This document shows, piece after piece, positions 34,264 through 45,854 of a DNA stretch of 64,000 bases. The position numbers and the translations under genes were made by a program. The DNA is from Ganoderma boninense (Eukaryota; Basidiomycota; Agaricomycetes; Polyporales; Polyporaceae). The stretch's first letter is position 1. Every line of letters begins with the position of its first letter. The DNA is taken from assembly GCA_002900995.3 (NCBI GenBank), contig CM035314.1:713252-777251 (forward strand). The letters run 5' to 3'. The notes below the pieces were generated by a model. The model ran no database searches. It saw only the letters and a list, made by a program, of their open reading frames with translations, and had not been told where the DNA came from.

Positions 34264-35079
34264 GTATGCTTGTGGGAGCAGTGCGACTGTATGCAAGAAA
34301 CTCATCAGCATACTGAAAAAGTGGAAATGATGAGATTTCTAGGCAATGTCTCGAAAATGAACGGGAGAATCCCCTCGCACGTAGCCAAAGGACCAGGATA
34401 AAGCTCAAGGTCTCGCTTAAGGTGCGGAAAAAATGCTCCATGACACACATGTGCTCATTGTGACCATTCTTTTTGCTCGGCATGTGGCAGAACCTCTTGG
34501 ATTCGAAGGGAAGAGAATCATTGGAGTTACTGAAGTACTCACGACGACTGCGATGGGTTTTGGGAAAGAACGTGATTTGTGACAACACGTATTAGGCCTT
34601 TATACATCACTAGATGAATACAAATTTATCAATGAATGAGCTCACCAGTATAAGCCACTCGGAGCACTGGATGGTAGTTGGGGAACAAGAAGACAAACTC
34701 CGCAATCGAGTCGCGCCGCTGGTGGCGCAGATTGCCACGTGATCGCGCCGTCCGTAAAAATCCGGCAGGACCCGGTCTGCTTCGCCACTGAGAACCGTCT
34801 TTGCCTCAGACTGGCATGACCATGACCGCGCAAAATCTTGTTCATCCAGTTAGCCACACCGTTAGCTATGTTTTGAACGGAAGGAGGACTACAGTTGGAG
34901 ACTCGACGCTGTCCTTCAATTCAGGAGTCAAATTTAAACTCAGACAAAAGAAGTTTATCGCAACTGCGTAACCTCGAGTTCCCTACCTGTCGCCACCGTG
35001 GCTTCGTGTTGCTGACATCTTTCGGTCACAGACGTTTGTCACCGGAACCCACTGTACTAATTTCTTCATCTACTTGATT
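34264..35079. other. Intergenic, promoter region of copy 8
   Basis: It holds the E-box 12-mer at 34736-34747. No gene seen. Confidence 0.5.
34736..34747 (-). promoter_or_regulatory. CGCGATCACGTG, shared upstream element (copy 8)
   Basis: Exact 12-mer about 473 bases before the ATG at 34263, with TGCCACGTG context on + as at copy 5. Confidence 0.5.
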
Positions 35080-36042
35080 ATGAACCCTACGCCTTCTCTT
35101 AGTGCTACCGTCCTACCAAACTCTTTCAGTTCTCTATCCGAGAACGAAGCCCCCGACCCGGTCATCCTAGATGCCCTCCTCCAGAAGGCTAGCGAAGATT
35201 TCCCTAGAATGAGAGGCAATGTCAAACGTCTCACGTCGCATCTCGTCCTCAAGTTCACACCTCTCTACCGGTCGCGCGTGGAAGCGGAAGCAATGCGCTT
35301 CGTTGCCCAACACTGTCCTTCCATCCCCGTACCCCGAATGCACCATTACTGGGAGTGCGGCGACGAAGGGCACCTCGTCCTGGACTACATCGAGGGAGAG
35401 CCCTTCCAGCGCGCCAGGAATTGGCTCTCTCCGACACAGCGCGAGGCCGTCATGAAGCAGCTCGCTGCATACGTCGAAGACCTCCGCCGCATTCCCCAAC
35501 CACACCCTCCCCCGCTGCCCAACTTGAAGCCTGACGGCACCAGCACTGTGGCCCTCCCCTGGCAGGGGAACTGGATTGGCTCGCCGCTGGGCCATGCAAT
35601 GACGGATTTTTCGATGACACAGATGGACGAGGCATTCGGCCCGTTCGCTACCCTGCGCGACTTCAACGACTGGAAGGTGTCGCGGTACGTCAAGTTCGGG
35701 GACGCCCATCCCCCGACCGCGCAGCGCATCGCCGAGATTCGGCGCGCCATGCCCGACGACCACGCCGTCGTCTTCACTCACGGGGATATCAATCGCAAGA
35801 ACGTGCTTGTGCGAGTGAAGGGCGGTGGCGACGGGACGGGGGACGTGGAGGTTGTCGCGCTGCTTGACTAGGAGCAGGCTGGGTGGTGTCCGGCGTTCTG
35901 GGAGAGCTTCAAGTGGCGGTGGGAGGGCGCGACTTCGGAAGAGTGGAACGATTTCGCACTGGAATATCTGAGCTCAGGATGTGAGGCTGATGTTGTTCGC
36001 GAAGAGGAGTTACAAGGAATTTCTGGTTACTTCACGCCGTAG
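35080..36042 (+). pseudogene. Aminoglycoside-phosphotransferase-like (APH) protein with one in-frame stop
   Basis: Intronless frame from ATG 35080 to TAG 36040-36042 (321 codons), broken by TAG at 35869-35871. The fold signature is clear: LVLKFTPLYRSRVEAEAMRF with a candidate ATP lysine, VPRMHHYWE, LVLDYIEGEPF, and FTHGDINRKNVLV, the HGDxxxxN catalytic loop. This leads to VVALLD, then the stop, then EQAGWCPAFWES in the same frame. In the family the residue after LLD is normally Trp (DWEQAGW), so TGG has become TAG. These fungal proteins are kinase-fold phosphotransferases of mostly unknown substrate. The first 263 codons include the catalytic Asp but lose the metal-binding D..EQAG segment. 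No second lesion was found. Confidence 0.8.
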
Positions 36043-36173
36043 TACTAATATTGTCATGCCGCCGAGGTACATGTTGCATGGCATCCATGGTCACTGCCAG
36101 ATATGTCGTCTAGTATTCACCAGCCGGAAAACGGGAGGATCAAAATGATACCAGAGACCGTCGTGCACGCCCT

Positions 36174-36605
36174 TCAGTGCATTGCTCCGTCGAAGAAGTG
36201 GTCCTCAAGGGACTCACGCAAATCCCACTGCCTCCCCAATGCTTCCCTCAACCACGCCATACTCACCCCACGCTCCAATGTCACCTTCTCCGGGTGGTCC
36301 GCGAGCGCGCGGATAGCGTCGACCGTCCACGATTGGCAATGCCCTTGACGCCGTTTCATACACCGTCGAGTTGGATGTCGATGAGCCGCCAGCCATGGCC
36401 AGGGAGTGGGACAAAGGAAAGTCTGCGGCCAAGCGAGGGAAATTGTGGTAGAAACTTGAAAGAAAGAGGATATCCGACGTGCGCTAAGGTCACCTAATGA
36501 TTTCATTTGGTGCAAAGTCACCAGTGCATCCGCAAGCGCACTCCGTGCCGACTGCGCGGATATCCTGCGATTGAATCGAGACTTCTCAGTAATTATCGAA
36601 ACCAT
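36174..36605 (-). pseudogene. Decayed copy of the small DUF6914-type protein
   Basis: The last ~55 codons (CQSWTVDAIRALADHPEKV, WLREALGRQWDL, LEDHFFDGAMH) align with the C-terminus of the intact gene at 37395-37871. Upstream of about 36360 the similarity is lost and the N-terminal half (TLAVAQ..., LGNTDTYQF) cannot be found. A 5'-truncated relic lying tail-side to the APH gene. Confidence 0.65.
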
Positions 36606-37394
36606 GAATTTGAGACCATCGTACCGGGCCCAGACTTACCATATCACCACAGCGCTCTAGCAGTGAAAAGCAACGTCAGGAACAGCGACAGTTCTTACAT
36701 AGTGAGACTGCCCTCGAGAGCGACTACTATGTCTTGCGGTTGTGGATGCCTTCCGAGGCACTGGCAGGACCTCGAGCCTGGGCCATTCGCCCGAGCTGGT
36801 CGCTTTCGAACGGCTTTCGACTCACTAATACATAGCGGGAGATAAATGCAGAGTATGGTCACCCATAAAGCAGGAGATGATAACTTTAAAGGACGACGAC
36901 GACTTCGACTCGGACCAAAACTGAGAGTCGCCACCAATGTTGGTGGCGGTGCCGCCAGCACCCATGGCGGACCGTTCCGAGCTATGGCGAATCAGACCAT
37001 GTAACAATGTTGCTTGTCCATCTCATTGCATTTAATGTTTTAGCTGTGGTATGAGGTCTACGTATTCCATTTCGTTTTTGCGATCATAACAAGCCCAACG
37101 TCGATTCATAGCGCCATGGTTTCAACATGTCACTGCTTCCACCCATCGCAGCGGCGACCTGACGCCAAGAATTTCGAGCGTCTTTCGAAGTGGATGATCG
37201 GGCGGACTGACTCACGTTGGCAGGACAGGAACTTTGCGACTATCAACTACCACTGGCACCAAGTTTTGTATGTCCTCTGGAAATCCTGACAAGTCCATCA
37301 ATACCGTCCCGCCGCCCCTCGATTCCCAGGTTCCATCTGCATCGCCAAACACCTCCGTCAGAGTCTCCATTCGTACAAGCAACTCCATCACCCA
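36606..37394. other. Intergenic
   Basis: Between the relic and its intact relative. No gene, repeat or RNA recognised. Confidence 0.45.
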
Positions 37395-37871
37395 TCAGCG
37401 CATCGCGTGGTCGAAGAAATGGTCCTCCGCCGACTCGCACAAATCCCACTGCGCCTGCATCGTCTCCCTCAACCACCCCACCGTCGTCTCCTGCCTCCCC
37501 ACCACCGTCACCGTCACGTCCGCAGGGTGCCTCCGCAGCGCCCTCAGCGCGTCGACGATCCACGTCTGGCAGGTCCAGCCGGGGTCCCCGCGGACGACGG
37601 GGACGCCGCGGAGCGTGCGCTCGAGCCAGCCGTCCGTGATGTGCTCCTCGGGTATCTCGCCGACCTTCGCGCCGCCCATGAGGTGCGGCGAGGAGAGGAG
37701 GCTCGCGGTGGCGCTCGCCTCGAACTGGTACGTGTCCGTGTTCCCGAGCACCTCGTAGCGCGTCGCGTGGCGGCTGCCCGGCACGAAGGCGACGAGGGCC
37801 CAGTGGATGTGCGGGTATTTGAACGGCGGGATCTCGAACTGCGCGACGGCGAGCGTGTACGTGCGCGACAT
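37395..37871 (-). CDS. Small intracellular protein of unknown function, DUF6914-like (158 aa)
   Basis: Single exon, ATG at 37869-37871, TGA at 37395-37397. The protein reads TLAVAQFEIPPFKYPHIHWA at the start, then a β-rich segment (YEVLGNTDTYQFEAS), a conserved C-terminal part CQTWIVDALRALRRHP, and WDLCESAEDHFFDHAMR. No signal peptide or membrane segment. I place it in a basidiomycete family I remember as DUF6914; the name is from memory and the function is unknown. A truncated relative lies at 36174-36605 and a weaker one near 44990. Confidence 0.7.
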   Translation of the reverse strand: MSRTYTLAVAQFEIPPFKYPHIHWALVAFVPGSRHATRYEVLGNTDTYQFEASATASLLSSPHLMGGAKVGEIPEEHITDGWLERTLRGVPVVRGDPGWTCQTWIVDALRALRRHPADVTVTVVGRQETTVGWLRETMQAQWDLCESAEDHFFDHAMR

Positions 37872-39532
37872 GGCGGGTTCTGAGGGTAGTGGTAGTGTGA
37901 GATCGGCAGCGGGAGCCTGGCGGTGGTTATGAGATGCGGTGAGGGTGCGACGCAGAGGCAGAGGGCGAGAGAGAACTGAGGACAATACCCGTCGTCGTTC
38001 TGCCCTCATTTTTATATGGCCTTCGAGCGGAATGAGCCGGCTACGGCGCAACCAAAGGCATGGCCAGTGACGTTAGGCGGGACAAAGGAATCAGGATCTA
38101 CTTTGGGCGCGCAATGCATGCCTGAGCCTGCATTCAAATGGTTCATAGAAAACCCCATTGAACAAAAAATAAACGACGCGCGCCAATGCTCAACCACTGA
38201 ATGCTTTGTCGTATTCTAGACGACTTAGCGGTACGTACCGTTGTTCTGTGACTGAACGCGTGTCGCAAAATCTCCCGAGGAACAGTGTCCCAACAGCGTC
38301 AGCTTGTGTAGCTTTCAGTCCCGAACACATATGCAGGTCACATGTCGGGTACAGACCGACCAACGACGATGCTGTTACTGAACAACTTTGCGGTCGGCGA
38401 AAAGCCAAGACCGGTCAGAGATGTTATCGATCGGCAGTCAGGTGACGCCTGGGGAATTCGAAAGCTCGCTCAGCTAACTGAAGGCAATGGTTGAACCTAG
38501 ATATGCCTCATACCTTCCCTTGGGCCATAAGGGAACCGCATGGGCGAGATGACGTGCTTCTCAGCGAATTTCTGCAGCGCAGGAAACTGGTGGGAAACTT
38601 GAATGACGTCACCCATACAAGGAAACGCTTACGGGACGCTTTGTTCTAGTAAAGTGGCATTCCCTGAGAGGCGATGTTGCAACCGCAACAGCGGAGACTG
38701 CAATGTAACCATCGAAGCAAGCAATGGCAAACAAAGTAGGAAAATAGACTGTCACTAACTTACAATATACCACGTCGTGAATACAGTTGCCGCGATGCTC
38801 TTGGTCGCCGTCTCGTCCCGTCGACCGAATGTAGCTTCATTCGTCGCACAACAAGCTGCGCACACCGATCTATCAAATTTGCAAGCTCAGCGCAACAACA
38901 AGCGTGCTTCTACTCGGGAGAAACGTCCCACCTTCATAAGACCAGCTGTCACGCAGCCTCTAATATCGGGGAAAGGGGACCGGGCATTACTCAGGTCAGC
39001 GCGAGGGGTCAGCGCCGCGATCCATCAGGCCAAAGACGACAGCCGTCGTCAAGCAGCGCACCAGGCACATCGATATCCCCCCCCCTCCCCCCATGGCACG
39101 AGAGGCAGCAGGGTTCGAGGAAAGGCTGTTAGATTGATGTGCGAAAGCTACTACAGCTTCGTTCGGGATTAGGGATAACCGTGGGGACGAAGACTTCGAT
39201 TACGTCCGACGAGACGACGAAAGAGCTAATGTGGCCGGCGGCGGGTCGGATAACGACGACGAAACGGGAAGCATTGTCCTAGCACCGAATACCAGGCTTT
39301 GGGAGGAAGCAAGACAGACTCGAGTCTCGTCTCGTCTCCCGGACCTTGAGGAGCGGCGCGTGGTACGCCAGATGCTCTACGATAAATACGCCTGTGTGAA
39401 GCCCCCCAGCGTCAGACGCGTCTCTTTACGTAGCAGCAGCACGGGGAACAAGCGTACCAGGGTCCAGCAGACGTGTACCTGCGAACCAGAACCCGAACCC
39501 GAACCCGCGATGACGCGATGCGCGAACCCCGC
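37872..39532. other. Long intergenic region
   Basis: A TATA-like box for the gene to the left lies at 38009-38016. Short open frames exist (38777-39172, 39231-39536) but lack recognisable domains, so I call no gene. A small GAACCC repeat lies at 39483-39506. Confidence 0.4.
38009..38016 (-). promoter_or_regulatory. TATA-like box upstream of the DUF6914-type gene
   Basis: TATAAAAA on the minus strand about 140 bases before the ATG at 37871. Confidence 0.35.
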
Positions 39533-40291
39533 CTAAAGCAAGTACGGAAGGAGCTTGCACCTCACGCGCGCGGCGTAGTCCTCCCACGTGGCGCCGAAGC
39601 GCTCGACGAGCTGCCCGTCCTCGACGCTGCAGCGGCGGTAGAGCGAGTACACGGTGAAGAGCGAGCCGTAGCGCCAGATGTAGATGAAGACGAGGAAGGG
39701 CGTGTGCGCGATGCCGCAGTGCGGCACGTACCCGGCGGCGCCGAACTGCATGAGCTGCTCCCCGAGGAGGATGCAGAGCACGCCCGTGTACGACGGGTGC
39801 CGCACGTACGCGTACGGGCCCCAGGTGATGAGCGCGTGGTCGTTCTTGATCGTGACCTCGTACGTGAAGAGCGTGCCGAGCGCGCGGAAGGACCAGAGTC
39901 GGAAGAGCGCGCCGGCGAACACGATCGCGACGCCGACGAGGAACCGGGGAGGCACGTCGAAGAGGGGGTGGAGCGCGGTTGGGTTCGCGGGGCACAGCGC
40001 GGGTGCGACGGCCGAAATCTTGTCATGGGAGAGGAGGATGATGGATTGGCTCAGGGAGGGAGAGACGATTACGAACTGGAGAGGGGCGACGTGTCAGCTC
40101 TGTAATGGTGTTGACGAAGGTATGAAACATACACATGCGGTGTAGGCCAACGAACGGACGAGATATTCGAATAACTGCCCGGTGTAGAGTTTTTGGGTCC
40201 TCTCTGACGCCCGCCTCGGGGGAATGAGGGCAGCGAAGGAGAGAATAGCGGAGCTCGTGAGGAGAACCGACTTGACGTAAAGAGAGAGCAT
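39533..40291 (-). CDS. Isoprenylcysteine carboxyl methyltransferase (ICMT) family membrane protein (233 aa)
   Basis: Two exons, 40133-40291 and 39533-40075, joined over a 57 nt GTATGT...CAG intron in phase. The N-terminal helix (MLSLYVKSVLLTSSAILSFA) and several further hydrophobic segments fit a polytopic ER protein. The C-terminal block carries the family signature: ITWGPYAYVRHPSYTGVL, then RRCSVEDGQLVERFG, and WEDYAARVRCKLLPYLL. ICMT enzymes use S-adenosylmethionine to methylate the terminal farnesyl- or geranylgeranyl-cysteine of CaaX proteins such as Ras and mating pheromones. The length is close to yeast Ste14 (239 aa). Basidiomycetes often carry several such paralogs, so this need not be the housekeeping enzyme. 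Confidence 0.85.
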
Positions 40292-42313
40292 CGTGCCGGG
40301 AAGGATGGACGTGAGGGGGATATCTGGAGGGGGCCTCGAGGCACACTGGCGGGGGAGCGTCGTGCACCATCGGAGGATTCGTCATTTTATAGCAGGTTTG
40401 AGCGGCGCAGTTCAGCAAGCAGCAGCAAACATGACTATCGTTGGCTGGCAGTAGTGATCCGGTTCCTGTAAACAGGCATGCCAGCTATGTTCGAGCTGCC
40501 CAAATTGCTCTGTCCCATGCAAGTCAGAAGCAAAATCCATGAGAGTGGGAACGCCACCTGGCCGGCCGGTCGCGCTGCATTTGGACGAGCAGTTCTAACT
40601 CGGGGCACAACATGAATCGGGGAGAGGCGCAAGGAACTAGCTTCGCCGTCCGAATGCTCAAATCCATACGGAGAAGGCTTCCAGTCCTCTCGAACTGAAG
40701 GGTCTGCTGCCGCCACCGAGTTCTTCCCATCGGCGGAAGTATGGTAGAAAGCCAGGCTTCGTCTTCTGCCGGAAGCTAAACCCTCCCAACCCTAGAAAGG
40801 CGACGACCACGATATGCCCGAGCTGCGCAAGAGCAATGTCTAAAAGACACACTCACCTCGACCAGACTGCAGCCGTCGCCACGGCAGATTGACACGTAGG
40901 ACTCGGATCGGTCACTACACGAGGATTATGCGTACTGTATCAAAGGTCTGCTGGCATGAATGTGCACCAAGTCGGACAAAGCATGGGAAGACTCTCAGCT
41001 CGTTTCACAATGCAAGTAAAGACGGGGATGGAATAGGTGGGCAGTCATTTCAGAGTGGAAGTTGCAGCACAAGGCCCAAGCGCCGACGCTCAGCCATATT
41101 TTTGCCTATTTTTGCTGTGTCGCAGTGCAAAAAAGGAAGGTTCGTTCTCACGCTCCCCTCTCGGGTTGTTTGGCCCCGGCAACGTCGTTCCTTTCTCCAC
41201 GCAATCTCCGGGATCTCCTACCACCGCAGCGATTGGATTTCCTTCGCCCTTCGACGTTCACATTCAACTCCCCGGCCAAACGTGTGCCGCCAGGTCTACT
41301 AGTACCTTATCCTTCGCAAGTGCCAACGTGATCGCCTGACACATCGATCAGAAGCGCTGACTTGCATTCTGTCGGACACGTCGGGGAGAGATGGGCTTCC
41401 AGTTCAAGTTCAGTGTCCATGGCTTCACTGTCGGCATACGACGGTCATATGAGCCTGGCCCCCATGTCACCTGTCGCTGGTCTATCTGCGACGCCAGCGA
41501 CACATGGCCTCCAAGAAACTTCCCGGAAAGTTCGCTAGGGTTGTCTGTGGATCGTCGGTGAGTCTATCTGACACGGTTGCCTTGAAAGCCCTTATGCAGG
41601 CATACAGAGTTCCGGATTTGCGGGTCAACCAACTTCAGACCAGTTTCAGACTTCCTGCGGCACGACCGTACTTCGAGACAAGGCCTAGCCCTAATCTACA
41701 GCTGGGAAGCCTCAGGACCACACCGTTCATCGCAACTTCCCGCACACACCGGTGCTGGTTGCATCGCCAGCAGGTTCGTCACTGCAGCCGGATCCTCCAA
41801 GTCGCGTGAGATCAAACTGAATTGGCATGCGGACTCGGGCGAGTTCTGAGCTTCTTCAAAGTTGTTCTCCGGGCCTACCGTTCTCACCAAGCAGGCTGCC
41901 GCGCTGTCAGGGCGCTCTTCGCAGGCTCTCTTCTCAACGTCTGTCTCTGCAGGCATGGCGCCAAGCTCAGGGACAACTATGTACCAGAGTGCCATAGCCA
42001 TCATTACTGCCGTACGCCAGCTTCTGCCCGGCTCTGATTTGTAACGTGGGATGCGAGTCAGCACCCTTTGAGCTGATGGTTTCTTCATCCGGGCGTGATA
42101 GGGAACGATTCCTTTGCGCACGGGTGCTGCGCGTTCTGCGTCTCACCCTGCCGAATCCTCATATAATCGCCTGCGATGACCTTGGCTGCCGTGGGTTCAT
42201 GTGCTTCTAGCCAATTTTTTTCAAATCCAACTCCATTGATTTTTACAACAAGAACGATGGCTTATGCAACCATCACAGCAAAGGAGAATTTCTACGCAGG
42301 TTGTTTCAACTTA
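40292..42313. other. Long intergenic region
   Basis: It contains a TATA-like box for the ICMT gene. Open frames here have no family signature and no supported splice structure. No gene called. Confidence 0.4.
40386..40392 (-). promoter_or_regulatory. TATA box candidate of the ICMT gene
   Basis: TATAAAA on the minus strand about 95 bases upstream of the ATG at 40291. Confidence 0.4.
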
Positions 42314-42695
42314 CAGTGCCTTGCATAATTGCGTGAACGCGCCGAAAAATTCCCGCAGGCGCTTATATGTTCGCCTACCAAATCAGGACGCCTGGGAAGC
42401 TTCAGAAGCGAGTTGGTGACCTTCATGTGACATGTCCCCCGGATGGCATGGGTGCCTCCCGAAGCAGCTGAGGCCCAAATAATAAACTAGGAGACCCGTT
42501 GAGAGCCACTGAGCCCTCCAGGAAGTAGACAAGGGTGGGGGACAGGGGAACAGTCGTTAAAACCTGTAGAGGTGCACAGGCGGCGGGGCACGCGTTGGCG
42601 TTGCATGTGACCGTGATCCATCCGTATTTGGTAGGCGAAGTATAAGCGCCAGCGGGGGATTTTTCGGCGCGTTCACGCAATTATGCAAGGCACTG
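42314..42695. mobile_element. Tc1/mariner-type MITE, 382 bp, with TA target duplications
   Basis: The left arm 42314-42384 and the right arm 42625-42695 are near-perfect inverted repeats of about 70 bp. Both begin CAGTGCCTTGCATAATTGCG and run through gccgaaaaat and gcgcttata to cctaccaaat, with only a few differences. Each end abuts TA (42312-42313 and 42696-42697), the target site duplication of Tc1/mariner transposases. The CAGTGCCTTGC end resembles known Tc1-like termini. The 240 bp interior has no transposase frame, so this is a non-autonomous element that needs a transposase from elsewhere. Confidence 0.88.
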
Positions 42696-42697
42696 TA

Positions 42698-44989
42698 GGC
42701 TTCTGGGGTGCATGTGCAGTCTGCTCCCTTGCCGGTTCTTAATTTTATCATCATCGAGGGTGTTGCTGAACCCGATTCTAATGTGCTGTAAGACGAATTT
42801 TGGAAGGGCCGCTCAAAGCCAACTAGCGGCCCGATATATGTCTCCGTATTCTCGGAACCTTGTATGCACCAATGCTCCTGCAGGGCCCTCGATGGTCATG
42901 AGGCTGAAGAGAAGCGTCGAAAGCGCTTGTCGCCAAGGGTCTTGTAATTGACACCTCGCATCGCCCTTTACTTGCCTCTCACATATTCAGTACCGTATCT
43001 ACACAAAAAGATACTTTAAATCAAATTGGAGGGGGGGGAGGGAGAGAGCAGCCAGACTCCAGTGCGTAACCAATCTCAACAAAAATTTCCTAGTTCGTAC
43101 GAACATCTTGCACAGCCACATTCGTGGCGCTCGAGGGTAAGCGCCGCACCCGTGGCAGCCCCGACATTGACTCACGGTACCCGAACATACCCCGTCCTTC
43201 CACTAACCCCTCCACTCCACTGTTTTACTTCACGCTTGCATTAAGCTACCTATTTGAGAACAGAATGCCGAGTCTTGTGTCAACTTCACAAAGTATCCCG
43301 GCTTGTCTCTCACAGCTTTTCGCTGGCAACATTGACCTGGGATGGCAGATTTGGGCGGCGAAGAAACTGATCATTATCGCAGTCTTCTCCAGGACAAGTA
43401 CAGCCCAGTTTTCCCTCAGGGACGCCACTCTTCCACGTACCAGACCCCTTTCTATACCCCGCCGCAGGGTTTGTATGCTGGCTCGGGTTCTGGCAACTCT
43501 CCCATTCTCGCGCGAAGGCTGCACATACGCCCTACAGGGTGCGGCAGGCCCTTGCACCCGTGCTAAATTGGACTCACCCTTCAGGCCCCCTGCGACTCGT
43601 ACCGGTCGGTCCTCTTCTCTAGTCAGCGACTGTGACGATTCTCCATGTCGGCTGTGGGCGATCCTTGAGCCCCACAGCGATTCCGAATCTCCCAGAGCGG
43701 AGGAGCGAGCCGCTGTGTACCTGCAACGCTGGGGGGACGGCGGCGGTCCCGAGAGAGCGCGCCCAGCGAGGATCCACGCATCCGGCCAGGCTGTCCCTGG
43801 GCCTCTCGCATCGCGGCCTGGGCCCTGAATGCCGGTCTGCCCCCGACGTCTACACTCTTCCTGGATCCTCACAGACCCGCGAAAAGGAAGTGAAGCGCTT
43901 CCAGGATGTAGCGCCCTTCGCGCCATGTGGGAAGAACAGAACGTGGATGGCGTTGGCAGTCTCTCAGGTCTCAGCCCCCTCTGCCTTCGGCGACTCCGTG
44001 AACGATCTCGATCACGACAGGCCGCACTCGCACGGAGCCAGTACTCAGTACTCAGTGGTAAGCACTTATCGGTACCGGTGCCTCTGCCGTGAATTCGAAG
44101 ATGTGCGCGGCATGGGGTACTTACGTACCTTTCCTTTCCTTTCCTTTCTGCACTTCGCGCGCACGGGAGCCTGGAGGGCTAGCGCTGCCATCAGTCGCAC
44201 TGCGCTAATTTCGGACCCTCCCTCCCCTTCCCCTTCCCCGCGCCCGCGCCCACGACGTCGGCGTCGGCGTCGACGAAGCGAAACGAAGCTCTGAGCTCGT
44301 GAATATCCCGCTGACTGTAAGTATATTCCCAAGTTCGCATTCTCGCAGCCCCGACGGCGCGGAGGTCTCGACGCGTTATCGTGGCTTCTAGGCTGAAGAG
44401 GTGTTGGAGGCTTTGGAATGCTTCAAGTTCATGCGAAGCTGGTGCTGCTTTATCGCTGTCTTTGTCCAGGCGGACTGCCGTTCCCGCGTGTTCCAAAGAA
44501 GCGTGGACTTACGTTGTCACGTGTCCCCATTCTGCTTCCTCGGACTCGAGGGCAGCCAGCTCATCGGACGGGCGGGTTCGAGCTCCCTCCCCTTTTTTCG
44601 GTCCAACTCGTAGTGCCGGGACGGGCTTCGCGATATGATGTCGTTTAATCTGGCGCAGTAGGGGCATAGACAGGGCGTCGGTTGAACCAGAAGTCGGCCC
44701 AGTCGATGCGCTGAGTGGGGGTCACTGTTTTGAAATGTCCACCCATATTCATCTGCCCGGCTGTCGTGAGCATCGTGGATGCTTGGTGAGAATGTGTGAT
44801 CGGAGGCAAGAAGGGGTCTTGCTTGCGCCTACTACAGAACCACACGATCGACGATCCGGGTGGTTGACCGCGCGACCGTCTACTATCCTGACTTGTCTTC
44901 AACACGAATTAAAAATATTATGTCGGTGAATCAAGCCGACATGAAGATATCTTTATGAGCTGCTACACAAGTGATGCTGGCATATAAAG
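42698..44989. other. Long intergenic region
   Basis: Overlapping open frames on both strands (43124-43926) have no recognisable domain and look like chance frames in GC-rich DNA. A short CCTTT repeat lies at 44128-44149 and a C/T-rich then GTCGGC-rich tract at 44217-44275. No gene called. Confidence 0.4.
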
Positions 44990-45436
44990 ATGCTCACGTT
45001 CTCACCACCACTCTTCCTCCACGGTGCCGAGGCCCTACCCTCACCCTCGCCGTCGCCAAATGCAATGCCGACAGCAACAATCGCCTGCCAAGGCACCGCG
45101 TCAGCCTCGTCGCCCCCATCCGGATCCCGCATGCCCACATCATCCAGATCTGGGGCAACAACAGCGACATATTTGCGTTCCAGTACTCCGAGGCCGACCA
45201 GGTGGCTTGCTCAAGTCCTTCAGGATCTAATGGAAAGCGGCGTCAGCATCGGACTTGAAGTCATCTACACTGCCCCGCCACTCCGGCTGGTCGAAGGGTG
45301 CTCATCTGCAGGGTCATCGTCCAATGCCGGGGCCCGAGCCACAGCTACAGCTGCCAGGTATGACCACTCAACGCGGCGCGCAAGCTGCAGCAGAAGCAAA
45401 ATCCGGCTTCCCCCGTGCCGGAGTTGCGTACGTTGA
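44990..45436 (+). pseudogene. Possible fragment of a DUF6914-type gene
   Basis: One frame reads LTLAVAKC, then RHRVSLVAPIRIPHAHIIQI and WGNNSDIFAFQYSE. This resembles the N-terminal half of the intact protein (YTLAVAQF, IHWALVAF, LGNTDTYQFEAS) in order and spacing. After about 45210 the frame breaks and no CQTW..DAL or DHFF block follows. Weak, position-based similarity judged by eye; it may be a relic or coincidence. Confidence 0.3.
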
Positions 45437-45854
45437 ACCGTAGCTAGCTCTGATTTTAGATGCTGCAGCACCAGTATTTGCCTCACATCGTAGCAGGCGT
45501 ATGACCACTATTTCGAAACGGTGAAGCCGGTCCAACTCTGAGGTAGAAGCTCTGACCCTGATTGTCTAGGGGTTAGCTTCCACCATGGACATGATCGTGT
45601 TCTTGACATGTCCGTACGTACGCATATCCATGCATTTTCGACACGGCCCACTAGTCCTCTCCGATCTGCACCATCATCAACGTCCTTTTCATAACCACAC
45701 GCCACCTATCCCCTCCGAAGGACACATCACTATGGGCCGTGACGGAGACCGATGCAATCCACTTTTGTTTAGCCTCAGTCCATAAATGAACCTAACTCCT
45801 ACTCCTGAAACAAAACACCCCACGCGCCTCGGTCACGGTTCACTCGGACTCGTT
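45437..45854. other. Intergenic downstream of the first fungalysin
   Basis: No gene seen. Confidence 0.45.

Noticed and set aside
32560..34311. A 583-codon frame continuing domain 1 of copy 8 through the linker intron into an Arg/Ala/Pro-rich translation
   Set aside because: After the intron it reads domain 2 in the wrong frame; splicing at 33494-33560 restores the conserved frame.
38777..39172. Open frame of 131 codons
   Set aside because: It begins with a non-ATG codon, has no recognisable domain and no plausible exon partners.
39483..39506. GAACCC repeats as a possible telomere-like tract
   Set aside because: Only about three units and not the usual fungal TTAGGG repeat; located between ordinary genes.
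43124..43926. Long overlapping open frames on both strands (234 and 226 aa)
   Set aside because: They mirror each other in GC-rich DNA, lack any known domain, and have no supporting splice or promoter signals.
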